NCBI GenBank assembly: GCA_013407085.1
Contig: JACCGJ010005542.1
Location: forward strand, 27,248-91,247
Length of the DNA stretch: 64,000 bases
Source: Atriophallophorus winterbourni
Lineage: Eukaryota > Platyhelminthes > Trematoda > Plagiorchiida > Microphallidae
Direction of reading: 5' to 3'
Shown here: piece by piece, positions 11,460-22,818 of the stretch
Position numbering within the stretch: the first letter of the stretch is position 1
How the letters are laid out: the number at the start of each line of letters is the position of its first letter
Program-made: the position numbers and the translations under genes
Notes under the pieces: generated by a model
What the model was told of the DNA's origin: nothing
The model's input: the letters and a program-made list of their open reading frames with translations, nothing else
Database searches by the model: none

Positions 11460-13265
11460 TAATCGTCCAAAGATTACCCAGAAATAGTTGAGTACTGTAA
11501 ATGACGATATCCAAATAGCTCAAAAATTGTAATCTATAATCGTTTCCAACCCGGTTAGAGTTACGCGCAAGAATTGTCAAACGTTGCAAAACCAATTTAT
11601 TCTTAATGAACAATTTTCTATAAATAGCGGTACTGAATAAATATACACAAATGCAAAATCCTACCTCAACACTGAAAATCCGGGATTAGTTTTAATAACA
11701 ATTACGAGCGTCCATAAGCAGAAAATATGGCGCAGGTGAAATCAAGTAAAATGCGAGCCAACAAATGACGGGAAATATTAAAAAATAAGAAGAAGGTAAA
11801 GATGAAGACAATTTCTAGTAAAATATTCAAAAACCTCAAAAATGAATGTGTACAATTTGTTAGGAGCACAAAATAGGTAGTCCAGACAGGCCAAATAATT
11901 AACTTAACTTAAATCTGAGTATCACATTTACAATAATATATAATATTCTATGGTCACCGTTAATGAAAGATAGAATTACCTCCAGGTCAGCTGCAGTAGG
12001 GTTCAGAGTGGAGACTTGGTCTAAGATATTGTCATTTCTGGTAGGTTTGTCAATAAATTGTTTATATCCTGTTGCGAGTTTCAAAAATTATTACATCGAG
12101 TTTATAAACTTATCGCTTGATATAGTCCGAAAAATTACAATTCGCGAATCGCAAGAAATTGAAGCCTGATAGTAGATAGAGACACTTCTTTAATCTTAAT
12201 AATAATATATATTCTTGGACATCCAAGGCATGCAATACATGATCAGTTTATCAAAATTTGAACAGCGAAAGAAAATAGAACAGTGCAAGTGACCGAAGTG
12301 AGCGGGATTTTTAAACATTTTATTTGTTCAATAATGGAAATGAATATACAATGTGTAAGAAAAAATTCTCAGTGTCTAATCAAAATAAAATTCCATTTAA
12401 ATTATATCAAGATTTACGAATGGCAAGAATGCGAGAAACAAACAGAAATGGAAGGTAATTATGGAAAAAGTGGTGCGAATTTAAATGAAGTTTTCATAAC
12501 AAAATGATAAATAATTTATATATGCATAATGTTTTTACGGAAATGTTGGTTAAAAAGATAAAAAAAAGTGAACATATATCCATCGAAATAAAAAAAAAAT
12601 TCAAGAAATTGTGGGGATGAGAGAGGATGTGGTTAATAGCATAATACTTGGGTACGCTGTGCTCCAATACTCTTGATCAATTGTCGACGAATCGAACCAA
12701 AATTTGTTCACCGGCCGGATTTTAGTTATCTGCAGGAGAGTGAATCGAATACGGAACAAATCTCGGGCGGATAGATTTCGAGCCAGTAACAGTGATGATT
12801 CGTTATTCGAAAACACTGGAATATAATGAAAGATTGTCTCTTCACCAGCTCGGTGAGAGGTCATCAAAGTAAAATAGTACATGATTCGAGAAATAAGAAT
12901 GTACATTAAAAACATAATGCTTTTTGTTTTTATGTTTTTTTATTTTTTTGGTAGATTTTGTTATTTTGGACGTTTGGATAAAAATGTGACATTTCTAGGC
13001 CTCATACGAAATAAAAGACAGTTATATACATAATAGTGTATAGAAAATGTTATCGATGGCAATGTTGAGATGAATTAGTGTAAAAGAATTTCTAGGGTCC
13101 GGTAACTTAACAGTTGAATTGCCAGTTATCCAGAGAATACAATCAGACCTCATGATATACTAATATATGCAGATAGATGCGGAATAAGAAACCTGGGATC
13201 CCGTGAGAGTATAGAATAAATAGAAAAAAGTTTATCTTAAGGATTTAGGATAGTGAGTGAACGGT
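11460..13265. other. AT-rich, no gene recognised
   Basis: No conserved motif seen apart from the diverged repeat at about 12640-12890 shared with 9190-9485. Open frames are short and compositionally biased. Confidence 0.5.
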
Positions 13266-13269
13266 AAAT

Positions 13270-13507
13270 GTTCCTACAAGCGTTTCAAATTTTCCTGAAT
13301 ACATTGAGAAAATTAGAATCTGAATTATTAGGTCTACGTAACGAAATAACAACTTAAACATTCTTTGATTCTCTTAAACCGTTATTATATTTTATGGAGC
13401 CTAATTTGATCATGATATCCTTATACAAGCCAATAAATTTGTAGAAACTCTATGCACTGAAATTAGTAAAAATAGTCCTGTTCTAAGAATAGCATTCTAT
13501 TTAATTT
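13270..13507 (+). mobile_element. Retroelement coding relic, partner at 58870-59165
   Basis: LRKLESELLGLRNEITT is encoded near 13300. The nucleotide sequence matches the reverse complement of 58945-59160 (shared run TGATCATGATATCCTTATAC). The coiled-coil-like text suggests an ORF1-type or linker region of a non-LTR element; broken by frameshifts. A SINE fragment follows directly. Confidence 0.5.
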
Positions 13508-13570
13508 ATGTATGAAATCACAGGCCTGATCCAGGCAAAGTGCCGCAAATTCAGAGACTGCACGTGGGCT
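13508..13570 (-). mobile_element. SINE 3' fragment (hairpin SINE family)
   Basis: TATGAAATCACAGGCCTGAT followed by CCAGGCAAAGTGCCGC and GAGACTGCACGTGGGC match the 3' third of the ~225 bp SINE described at 44767-44998. Truncated copy. Confidence 0.75.
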
Positions 13571-14039
13571 TTTAAATGACTTGAAGAGATGTATTCTCAC
13601 TTCATGTGACATTCCAGCAGATTGTGCAAAAATACTTAAACAATTTTCTATTGTCCACATCTTAGTCTTCCAAAGGACTTGATTTTGACTTACAAAATCT
13701 TTATCAGTTTTTAACATGGCTATTAATTCTAAATCACTTGCATGAGATACGATCTCACACATTGACTTTCACTGTCATTTTTCATAATTCGATGAAGGCG
13801 AGAATTCTAAAACGCGTTTCTTATTTAGAGCAATCCACCTGAATATGTTTTGATTTCTTCAAATCGAAACATGTTTGAGAGAAATAATGATGTTGTTTTA
13901 GCCATTTACATGTGCATCGAAGAAAGCTTTATATCATGGCACCGCGAATCTAAATACGTCGAATTACAGCGCAAAGTAACTAAATTTTGCCTTCAGATTT
14001 CTACTTGAAAAGGCATACGGGTTGGTCTATTTGCATGAA

Positions 14040-14990
14040 TAAAGGCACTCCTTACATATAAGACATTCAGAGTTCGGGTACGGTCTACGCATTTGAACCA
14101 ATCCGACGTGATTACTGGGGTACCCCAAGGGTCACTACTCGGTCCACTTTAATTCCTGATTTTCATTGATGAATTGTCGTCTGCATTGAAGTGTCCATGC
14201 TTTATACTTGCAGGTGATGTGAAGTTCATCTGATCAACAGATAAAGATATATTGATGCACGAATGTGAACGGGTCAAAAACTGTTCATACCTTTGGGACC
14301 TCCCACTGGAACTTACTAAGTGCCAACTTTTTTCAGTACTGGTTGACAAGCTCTCAGTCCAGGTGTCGGGACATTTTCTCAGTGTTAACGCCACACAGTA
14401 TGTTGAGGATTTAGGAGTGCTAGTTAGGACAGACTTCAAATTGCAGCACCAATGCAACATTGCAGCTCAACGTGCTCGCAAAGTGCTGTCTCGGGTGAGA
14501 ACCGCGCTATCCAGCAGACGACCCAGTGTATTCATGTCCCTTTACAAGACATTAGTTCGGCCGCATTTAGAATATTGTATCCAGGCGTGATGCCATTAAT
14601 ACAAGAAGGACATCGTTTGACTCGAAAGCGTACAGCGTCTCACAACTCGCATGATTGAGGGTCAGCGATGGAAACATTACGTGGAACGCATGAAATCCAT
14701 AGATCTTTTCTCACTTTCGCGCCGTCGTTTCAGAGGCAACCTAATTAAAACCATTAGGATCTTGAAGGGATTATGTGGCGTTATTATGAAGTACTTCTTT
14801 GTCTTAAGTCCTGAGCTGGGCATCCGCGGGCATTCACCCAAACTGTTAGATTAGATTTCCTGAAAAACCTTTCCAATCCCAGGGTTGTAATTATCTGGAA
14901 CCGGCTTCTGGAAGAATTTATATCTCATTGTTCTGTGACGAGTTTAAAGAATGGTTTCGACCACATCTGTGGTAAGACTTTTTCCTGAAT
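14040..14990 (+). mobile_element. CR1-like RT C-terminal relic
   Basis: Plus strand: a decayed RT core near 14110-14160 (YPKGHYSVH in place of PQGSVLGP, then FSLMN), then VSGHFLSVNATQYVEDLGV, QCNIAAQRARKVLSRVRTAL and LYKTLVRPHLEYCIQA (14252-14590), IDLFSLSRRRFRGNLIKTIR and KYFFVLSPELGIRGH (14651-14850). Several frameshifts. Same family as 9490-11030 on the other strand. Confidence 0.75.
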
Positions 14991-14999
14991 ACTCCCCCT

Positions 15000-16035
15000 A
15001 ATTGCTATGCAAGATTACGTAATTCACCATTTTCAGCATCATCTGGAAAATATTGTAAATGCTAGAGTTCTTTTTTTAATATACAACTCTACTTCAGCTG
15101 ACCTTGCAGTGAATAGTGATGAATGGATTTTGTGGCTGTGTGTATTCCAGTTGTATGGCCATACAATTTTAACCCCGAGACAACCACACAAGAACGAAGA
15201 CCGTGCGTGGATAAAGAGTGTATTGTATTTAGTGAGTGAGTTGATAATATACATATGGTATTCAACATGTGAACATCGTTCACAGAGTTACTGAACAGAA
15301 AATCGGTGAAATTTGAGTGATAAATCTACATGGCATCATCGATAATCGAAAGAGAACGTTATTGTATCAGTTCACAAATTAGGATGATACAAAATATAAC
15401 ACTGTACAAACTACTATAGAATAACCCCCTAGACCGTTGGAAACAAGAAAAAGACCCTGGAAAAAAGCATTAGGTTATAAAGTCATCAAACTTTGGGGCA
15501 AAATGGACCTTACGACCAGAACGTGTTTTTCTGTTAGGGTCGGGTAGTTTAAGGCACGAAGGAAATGGGGTTTTATCACGGGCATCATTGGTATGGTTGG
15601 TTATTGTATTAGACGTCAATTGGTGTCAAAATCCAAGTGCCCAAAATGGCAACCAAATTCAACGACAATGTCCGACAATTGCATAAATAATGAATTAAAA
15701 CAAAAGGTTCACCAAATATGTTAAACGAAGATTTCCAATAAGACAATTACAAAAAGCAAGGTTTAACATCTTTATTATGAAGAAATAATAAACAGAACCA
15801 AATTCAAGTCACGAAAACCAGTATTTTATAAAAGTCGGAAGTAGAAAGGAAAAAGAAGAATTTCAAAGCTACATGACACCTAACATGTCTCTTACATCCG
15901 AAAGTATCTGGGTACTCGTTTCGACTTGGACGACTATCGGCCTGCTATACTGATACTGATACTCTCCAGTTAACCGGAAACAAGAAGGTGTGAAACTTAC
16001 GAAAGTTATACTTAATATCGAATTGACAGGTGCTT
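15000..16035. other. No gene recognised
   Basis: Two overlapping short frames near 15007-15294 occur on both strands without motifs. Nothing else supported. Confidence 0.5.
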
Positions 16036-16039
16036 AAAC

Positions 16040-16142
16040 GCATACCGTCGAAGGAAATCGGGGCGTGTGATTGGCTTTTAGCCACCTCCAGCCTTGTGCA
16101 ACTTGAACTTGAACATGAACTTGAACTGAACTGAACTTCAGA
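16040..16142 (+). mobile_element. Retroelement 3' end with (TTGAAC)n tail
   Basis: CTTTTAGCCACCTCCAGCC then TTGTGCAACTTGAACTTGAA is matched in reverse complement at 52180-52260, both ending in ACTTGA/TGAAC short tandem repeats. This is the signature of a non-LTR element 3' end whose tail is a short repeat. Confidence 0.6.
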
Positions 16143-16149
16143 GAACTGG

Positions 16150-16918
16150 GAATTCTAAAGATTATTGCAAAAACAGTGTACATCTCCCAAATATAATGAT
16201 CAATTCCTTTATCAACAACAGCTAACCTTGAGATTTCTGGACAAACCTAAGCTGCTATATAAGGAGATCAACGCTCGAAGGAAAGTGAAAACATATATCC
16301 ATTCGCTTAAGACACCATCGAGCCTATGCACGTCACCTGAAGAAGTCGCCAGCACTTTGAGCGCGCAGCACGCTCCCATCTTTCCTGCTGACATTCACTC
16401 CGTGGTCATGCTTGCACAAGTGTCTCTGTGCCTTTATTGAGCTCAATCATCTTCGACCGCGACGCTGTCTACCACAAATGGATCCACCTGTGACAGAATA
16501 GCTCCCCGGGTATAGATCACATACACCCAAATCCTTGAATGCAATCGCAGCATATATAACCAACGATCTGGCGCTATATTTCCAGCGTTCACTCGACTCA
16601 GCCGAAGTTTCACAAACTTGGAAAGAAGGCATGATCACTCCGTTTTTTAAAGGAGGCGACCGCACCTTACCAGCTAATTACCGCCCGGTGAACTTGATGT
16701 CCGTGATCTCAAAGGTCAAGGAAACTATTATAGCTGACACCATCACGCCACCTTGAAAAAATAACATCCTTGCACATGAACAGCATGGTTTCCGGCCAGG
16801 ACACTGATGCCTATTCAACCTCCTGTTGACCAGGGACGATTGGACAAAAGCCGTGGACTGCTGAGTTGCAGTGGACGTAGCATACCTGGATTCTTCGAAA
16901 GCCTTTGATAGAGTTGAA
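16150..16918 (+). mobile_element. CR1-like RT relic truncated by element A
   Basis: The plus strand encodes LLYKEINARRKVKTYIHSL, then ITNDLALYFQRSLDSAEVSQ, TWKEGMITPFFKGGDRTLP, ANYRPVNLMSVISKV, HEQHGFRPGH and VAYLDSSKAFDRVEL before the sequence switches at about 16918 into the 5' end of element A. Internal stops (for example at 16756) show it is dead. Family close to A, C and D. Confidence 0.75.
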
Positions 16919-17020
16919 CTATTGACTATTACAAATTTGAATTTCGAGGTCAACGTGGAATTTCGCACCGTCATTTTTATAACATTTTTAATTGAAGTTT
17001 TCAATATTACATTACTGACA

Positions 17021-17344
17021 ATGGTTCTCCGTGGCTCAAAAACTGTTTGTCGTAAATCGTCAACTAACATCAAATCAACCAATTACTCGTAAGAAATCTC
17101 AGGAATCCAAAAGCTCACCGGGACGTGCCGTTTGCGGTGAAACCGGATGTTCAACTTCGGTTTTAGAAGGAATAGAATGCAGCATTTGTTGTTCCTGGTT
17201 TCATTCTGGTTGCTCAGGTTTGACGCCTGCTGATTTTATTGCCCACCAAAAAATTCAACTATGCTCTGGTTTTGCAAAGCCTGTACACACAACCCCATTG
17301 TCCGTTTTCTGAATAAACTGTTAGCTCAACAATCGAAAAAATAG
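17021..17344 (+). pseudogene. Element A ORF1 first part, PHD-like zinc finger
   Basis: Starts MVLRGSKTV; a one-base insertion near 17065 and a missing A in the run near 17254 break the frame. The finger VCGETGC...CSICCSWFHSGCSG has PHD-like spacing: C-x4-C, C-x2-C, H-x2-C; a final C-x2-C is kept in C. PHD-like fingers at the ORF1 N-terminus are known in CR1-type elements. It ends in a stop after SKK at an A6 run, exactly as in element C. Confidence 0.75.
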
Positions 17345-17406
17345 CATTCCTTGAAAAGCGACTGAGCCAATTAGAGGGAATAAATGTTTCTTCAAATTCT
17401 CAACCG

Positions 17407-18324
17407 TTGCAGATCGAAAAAATCGCACCTCATCCCGTTCCCACATTCGCGTCGTTAGTCGCGGGAAACTCACCAGCACCCAAAAGTGATGTTCCTCTTT
17501 CTACAGAGGAATTCACTAAAGTGATGCCATCAACTAGGAAGCCAGTTGCTTCTAAGAATTTCCATTGTCAGTCTGATTCATTGACAATAATATGCTCTAA
17601 TGTGCCGGAAACTACGTCTCCCTGCTTTAAAACTCGTCAGCAAGCTGACACACAGCAATGGCGTGCATTATGCGATACCCTTCACGTGTCTGCTGATCCA
17701 GTGAGTTTAGTACGTTTGTCACGTCACCCAAACTCACCTCATTTTGGCGAACCGAGACTGCTAAGAGTAACGCTCAACGCAATGGAAGATATCGAAAATG
17801 TCTTGCTTGCCGCTCACACCTTGAACCGGGGGTCAACTGCAATTCGTATACATCCGGACATTCCCTGGAGTGAACGTCGACTGAAAAAGCAGCCATCGTA
17901 TAATTGGAAAGAAGCCAGTGACAAAAAAAGTATCTTTCTCTATGGCGTTCCGGAACTCGTAGATGACGATGCCGCTAAATCTGCGACCCACGACTGTGAT
18001 CAGTGGCGTTTTATTCAGTCGCAAAGCAGAATTTCCGGTACTCTTACTACTGCCGTCAAACGCTTACCGAATTCGCTCAGTTACAAGGGCCAGGGTCCAA
18101 AGATATTGAAAATTACTTTTCATTCTGAAGATATGGTTCACACTGCTCTACAGGCGTGGTACCAATTTAAACACCTAGCCCCCGCTGAAATTCGCTTGCG
18201 AGCGGCTGCTGACAAGCCAAAACCCAAGCATCCTATAACCACAGCGGTACCCCCCTCCCCTGACGTATCTGCACCATTCTCAAAAAATCTCCAACAGCCG
18301 ACTACTTCAGAGTCGGCACAATAA
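17407..18324 (+). CDS. Element A ORF1 main part (RRM-like)
   Basis: An intact 305-codon frame (entered from upstream in the frame -1 to the PHD part; the first in-frame codon used here is TTG, not a convincing start). Upstream in this frame is a short coiled coil, IAFLEKRLSQLEGI. It contains SLTIICSNVPETTSP and KKSIFLYGVPELVDDDAA, two RRM/chaperone-like strands typical of non-LTR ORF1, a basic middle and a Pro-rich tail. ORF1 proteins bind element RNA. It ends at TAA 18322-18324, overlapping ORF2 by about 60 nt with the frameshift signal at 18282-18317. Element C has the same frame with two one-base deletions. Confidence 0.85.
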   Translation: MQIEKIAPHPVPTFASLVAGNSPAPKSDVPLSTEEFTKVMPSTRKPVASKNFHCQSDSLTIICSNVPETTSPCFKTRQQADTQQWRALCDTLHVSADPVSLVRLSRHPNSPHFGEPRLLRVTLNAMEDIENVLLAAHTLNRGSTAIRIHPDIPWSERRLKKQPSYNWKEASDKKSIFLYGVPELVDDDAAKSATHDCDQWRFIQSQSRISGTLTTAVKRLPNSLSYKGQGPKILKITFHSEDMVHTALQAWYQFKHLAPAEIRLRAAADKPKPKHPITTAVPPSPDVSAPFSKNLQQPTTSESAQ

Positions 18325-21026
18325 TTCCCCACGATGCGGATCCCTGTCTTTCAAGAGAAAGTCTGAATTGTTTATACACAAACGCTCAAGGTCTCATCAG
18401 CAAACTCCCAGAATTACGTACTCGGCATGCTTCTCACCCCTTTGATCTCATTGCTATTACGGAGACTTGGTTGTCGGATTCTGTAACAGACGCGGAAATG
18501 TCACTCACTGGAATGTCAGTCATTCGTAACGATCGTTTAACCAAAGGCGGCGGGGTTCTAGTATATTTTGCATCCTCATTTATTTGTGAACCTCTATCTC
18601 ATCACTGCTCACATCTTGTAGACTCACTTTGGTGTAGTATTCATCTCAAAAAGCAGGATTATGTTCTCCTGGGTGTCGTTTACCGCCCTCCACAAAACGA
18701 TCCTGATGCTAATAGGAAACATATTGAGTCCATGCGACATGCTTTATCTTTAAAATACAGTCATGTATTACTGATGGGAGACTTTAATTCGCCTAGTTTA
18801 TCAACAATACATGCAAGTGATTTCTTTGCAACGGAACTTGATGGACTTATATCAACACACCCGCTATATAACCATGTGCGCGAACCTACAAGATTCCGTG
18901 GAGGAGATGTACCTTCTCTCCTGGATTTGCTGCTAACCAATGAAGAGCTGATGATTGAAGAAACACACATTGAACCACCGCTTGGGAAAAGTGATCATGT
19001 AGTCCTAACGTTCTGTTACACTTGTTATGCGAGCTTTCCGGTTCAAACGTCAAAATCAAGAATGTAACAAATTATAATACTTTTCGAGACATCATGTCAT
19101 CAAACACTTTTGATTTTTTGCTTAATGACACTCCTACAGCGACTTGGACTGAATTTGTAACAAGATAGCACTTGCTTCTGAGCCATTTTTCTGTGGCCAA
19201 GACAATTCCCTTGAAATCGAAACCTCACAATTCTTTCGTACGCAGTAGAACATGCAAATTAATGTGTTATAGAAACGCTGCATGGAATCGCTTCAAAGTG
19301 AGTCAATTGCTATCCGATTGGGAGTGCTACCGACATTTTCGTAATTATTGTACTACACTAGTACGCCAAGACAAGCTGCACCACCAGACTTTCCTTGCAA
19401 ACCGGTTTGCGTGTAACCCAAAGTCACTATATAAGTATGTCAACGAGCAGCAACAGGTTCGCTCTGGTATCCCGCCACTACAAACTGATGGAGGTCCGAC
19501 CACAAGTATGAAGTAGGCCGCAAATGCATTGAGAGCGCATTTCATGCCAATCTTCCCCAATTCGGCAAAATAGTTACCGCTATTTGAAGCCTGATCTTTC
19601 CTTCCATATTTCATCGGTTACATTTACTGCTACCCGAGTAGAAAAGCAGATATTGCTGCTCCGTGCAAATTCTTCTGCAGGAATCGATCAAATCACGCCA
19701 GAGGCGGTACAAGCAGTCGCTAATGCCATTTCTGTGACGCAGGGATTTATCGGCCAGTCACATTAACTCCGGTGCTGTCCAAAATTATGGAGTCGATCAT
19801 TGCAGAAGATATAATGAGCACATTCAAATTCTCCGGTCTGATCACTAGTAAGCAGCATGGATTTCGCCGTGGTCATTCATGCACTTCAAATTTACTCCTA
19901 GCTAGAGACAGTTGGACCAGATCAGTCAACCATGGATACGGAGTGGACGTTATCTACCTTGATTTTTCTAAGGCTTTTGACAGAGTTCACTACGCGGTAC
20001 TTATTCATAAGCTACGTACTCTTGGAATTGGCCCTCCACTCTTGACATGGATAGCTGCATTTCTGTCCTCCAGGACTCTTCGTGTGCGGGTGCGTGAGAC
20101 GCTTTCCGAGACCTTCCCTACTGAATGTGGAGTACCCCAAAGATCGGTTCTTGGACCAAGACGCTTTCTTTTATTCGTCAATGACATCGGCAAAGAAGTG
20201 ACATCCCAATTTCTAATGTTTGCTGATGACATCAAAATATGGCGCGAGCTTTCTTGCCAAAACGCTTTTAGCGACTTGCAGTCTGATTTAAATTTCCATT
20301 ACGCCTGGTCCGTAGCGAACCATTCACCGTTCAATGCTGGAAAATGTCGTGTACTTCGCATCCGAAAAGAGGGTAACCCCATTTATACACTGGGTGATGT
20401 CCAGCTCCTCGCTACTCGACAAGAGAGAGACCTTGGTGTGTTAGTTTAGAACGACCTCGGATGTTCGGATCAATGTATCAAGGCATCACGTGTGACGAAT
20501 CGAAACTTTAGTCTACTAAAGCGAGCTCTCGTTCGGTTTGACATACGCTTCTTTTCAGCCCTCCTAAATTCGTACGTTCACCCTCATTTGGAGTATGCGG
20601 TTTCCGTCTGGCATCCGTGGCTGAAGCGTGACGAACTTGTACTTGAGCGGCCTCAACGCCATGCCACGAGACTGGTAAAGGGGTTTGAGTGTTATACTTA
20701 CGAAGATCGTCTCACTGCACTAAAACCTATTTTCATCCAAGTACCTTCGAATCCGTGGCGACTTGATACTGGCGTACAGGATACTCACTGAAGAATGCCA
20801 TCCCTGTAAAGAACTGCTTGTGCTTGCTACCGGCAATCGTACGCGTGGCCATCGTTTAAAAATTGCCCATCAACGAAGCAGGTTGGACTGTCGTAAACAC
20901 TTTTTTGCCGTGCGTGTTGCAAAAACCTGGAACAATCAACCACTCTTTGTTGTGTCTGCCCTTTCCCATTCTATTTTTAAAGACCGTTCAGATATGCACT
21001 TGTTTCATTTGCTTCATAACGTTTAG
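18264..21026 (+). pseudogene. Element A ORF2, endonuclease-reverse transcriptase, broken
   Basis: AP-endonuclease motifs in order: CLYTNAQGL (18375), IAITETWL (18450), GGGVLVYF, GVVYRPP, LLMGDFNSP (18770), DLLLTN, PPLGKSDH (18980). RT motifs: VIYLDFSKAFDRV (19950), CGVPQRSVLGPRRFLLFVNDI (Gly of PQGS replaced), FLMFADDIKIW (20210, YADD-type box present), HPHLEYAVSVWHPWLKRDE (20580), TRGHRLKIAHQ (20845), VAKTWNNQPLF. Stops or frameshifts near 19064, 19166, 19514, 19570, 20449 and 20720, plus the internal deletion near 19730, make it non-functional. The protein would have nicked DNA and primed reverse transcription of element RNA. Confidence 0.85.
18282..18317 (+). promoter_or_regulatory. Candidate -1 programmed frameshift signal, element A
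   Basis: Slippery heptamer A AAA AAT (18282-18288) in ORF1 phase, 8-nt spacer, then a perfect 7-bp hairpin GCCGACT (18297-18303) / AGTCGGC (18311-18317). A -1 shift enters ORF2, open from 18264 and without an ATG until 18471. Confidence 0.6.
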
Positions 21027-21372
21027 AAAGCTATAACTTTCTATACTCTATGATACTGCACTTTTTCCCGATTTTCAGCGCACAAACTGCTTTCAACTGG
21101 AAGTATCAACCAAAGTTTTGTGGTGCTCGCATCCCCATCCCTTACAGTATCAACGTTTTTCTTCATTCGGACCTTAATTTTAACCCTGAACTTTCGAATC
21201 CATGTGTACAACATCCTGTGGTTTTCTTTTGAGCTTGTCGCTTTTTTACCACAATATATTATTGACTGAACTGAGGAACTGAGGAGTGAACTTTGATTTC
21301 AAGGTCAACGTGGTATTTTGCTTCTTACGAATCCTTTGGTTTGTATTTATTTGATTTTCATCGGATTTCAAC

Positions 21373-22818
21373 ATGGTTATGACTAGAAAATCTGCAAAAG
21401 TAGATAATACAGCACATACTGTCATAAAGATGCAAGAGAAGCGGTGCCCCGCTGCTCGCTCGGGCGACTCTTGTCTGGTATGCGCTAAACAGGTTGCTGA
21501 TAATGCAAAAGCAGTACAATGTGAAATATGTCTCAAATGGATGCATATTCGATGCGCAGGAATGAAGCCAGTGACGTATCAGTGGCTTCAGAATATATCA
21601 TGCGATGTTATTCGGACTGTATGTAAGATATGCCATCCACCATCAAGTGTTGAGCACGGAAGTAGTCAGAATAAAGTCGTAGCTGCATCTACTAAAGCCG
21701 CTAAAGTGCTTGTTGGAGGTGACATAAACATTGACCCAAACTCAGCTGAGGATAGACACCACCTACCTGTGGAGAAAACTTGCATGCCATTCGCTTCCTC
21801 GACTATAAGCCGTTTACAAAATGGTATTAGTATCGAGGATCCATTGAACGTGCAGGAACAGGACGTTTGCTCGCCTTCAACACCGTTTGCTCAACAGTCA
21901 GGAAGGAATAAGACTTATGCAGATGTGACGTCGAAGGGTCTACACAGTGATCCGGGCTATGAAATATTGTCACGGCGATTGAGCAAAATAGAGGCTTAGC
22001 TAAATGTAGTGGAAGTAGTACCTACTTCTGATAATGCTTTCAGATCTCCGGTCTCAAAGAAGCCACTTTTTGATTCTCGGAAGAGATGCCTTATTATGGT
22101 AAATGTTCCTAAGCAAACCGAAGACATGGCTGAAATACGCTTACAGCAAGAGCGAACATTCCTACAATCAACCTTTTCAAAGCTTTTCGATCAAGGAGAG
22201 GAAGGAGTTACCATCATTTCTGCATTCCGACTTGGCCGGAAGAAGAAGGATGATAAACCGCGGACGTTGAAAAATGTTTTAGCTTCAGATGAGCAAGTCC
22301 AGATGGTACTAAGACGCGCTCATCGTCTTAAGGGTGAGCCATTCAAGATACTACGCGACCTATCTCCTGATGATAGAATCAAAATGAAAAGAGCTACCCA
22401 AGAATTGCGAGCACGCAGGGAAGCTGGCGAGGTTGATCTCCATATTGTGGATTTTCGGGTAGTGAGGAGGAGGCCGCACATTCGTTGGAAGCCGCTGTCA
22501 ATTCAACCCCAGTTAATCTGTGAACAGATTTCGAGTATTGCTTTCAATGCAAGAAGTCTACGCAATAAACTTGATGAGGTTAGTGAAATTGCCTGTCGGC
22601 GACAGCCAGATATCATTGCTGTTACGGAATCGTGGTTAACAATGGATATATCTGATATGGAGTGCGCGCTACCACACTATACGCTTTTCAGAAGTGACAG
22701 AGTAGCTTCGAGATCTGCCGGTGGCGTTGCCGTATACTTTAAAGAGCACCCGATTGTGGAAGTATTAGAAGGTTTTGAAATGATGCTGGAAATGCCGAAA
22801 CCCTCTGGTGTAAGGTGA
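21373..22818 (+). pseudogene. Element B ORF1 plus start of ORF2 in one frame
   Basis: 21373-21999 encodes MVMTRKSAK and a PHD-like finger (CLVCAKQ, then CEICLKWMHIRCAG and CKICH). A single TAG at 21997-21999 is followed in the same frame by 22009-22818: CLIMVNVPKQTED (RRM-like), basic RREAGEVDLHIVDFRVVRRR, and then without interruption the endonuclease start ISSIAFNARSLRNKL, DIIAVTESWL and GGVAVYFKE. So ORF1 and ORF2 are in frame here, unlike A and C. The single TAG could be a lesion or a read-through site; one copy cannot tell. Confidence 0.75.

Larger units (their letters stand above)
16919..21262 (+). mobile_element. CR1-like element A, nearly full length
   Basis: 5' UTR from about 16921 (CGAGGTCAACGTGGAATTTC, shared with C at 25418), ORF1 with a PHD-like finger and RRM-like part, ORF2 with AP endonuclease and RT, 3' UTR and an (ACTATTGA)-type tail near 21250. 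It is almost identical to element C over long stretches (for example 18541-18780), so the family moved recently. A carries private lesions: frame breaks in the PHD part, stops in ORF2 and an internal deletion of about 110 bp near 19730 relative to C, with short homology at the joint. Confidence 0.9.

Noticed and set aside
14149..14460. Long antisense ORFs opposite RT relics (also 4268, 16678, 24480, 35882)
   Set aside because: Their translations lack motifs, while the other strand reads recognisable RT or host protein; they are shadows.
16090..16142. Possible CRISPR-like or satellite array (TTGAAC repeats)
   Set aside because: Repeats are contiguous without spacers; this is a retroelement tail.
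21050..21232. 60-codon ORF conserved at 21050 and 29631
   Set aside because: Both lie in the 3' UTR of near-identical elements A and C; conservation reflects recent copying, not coding.
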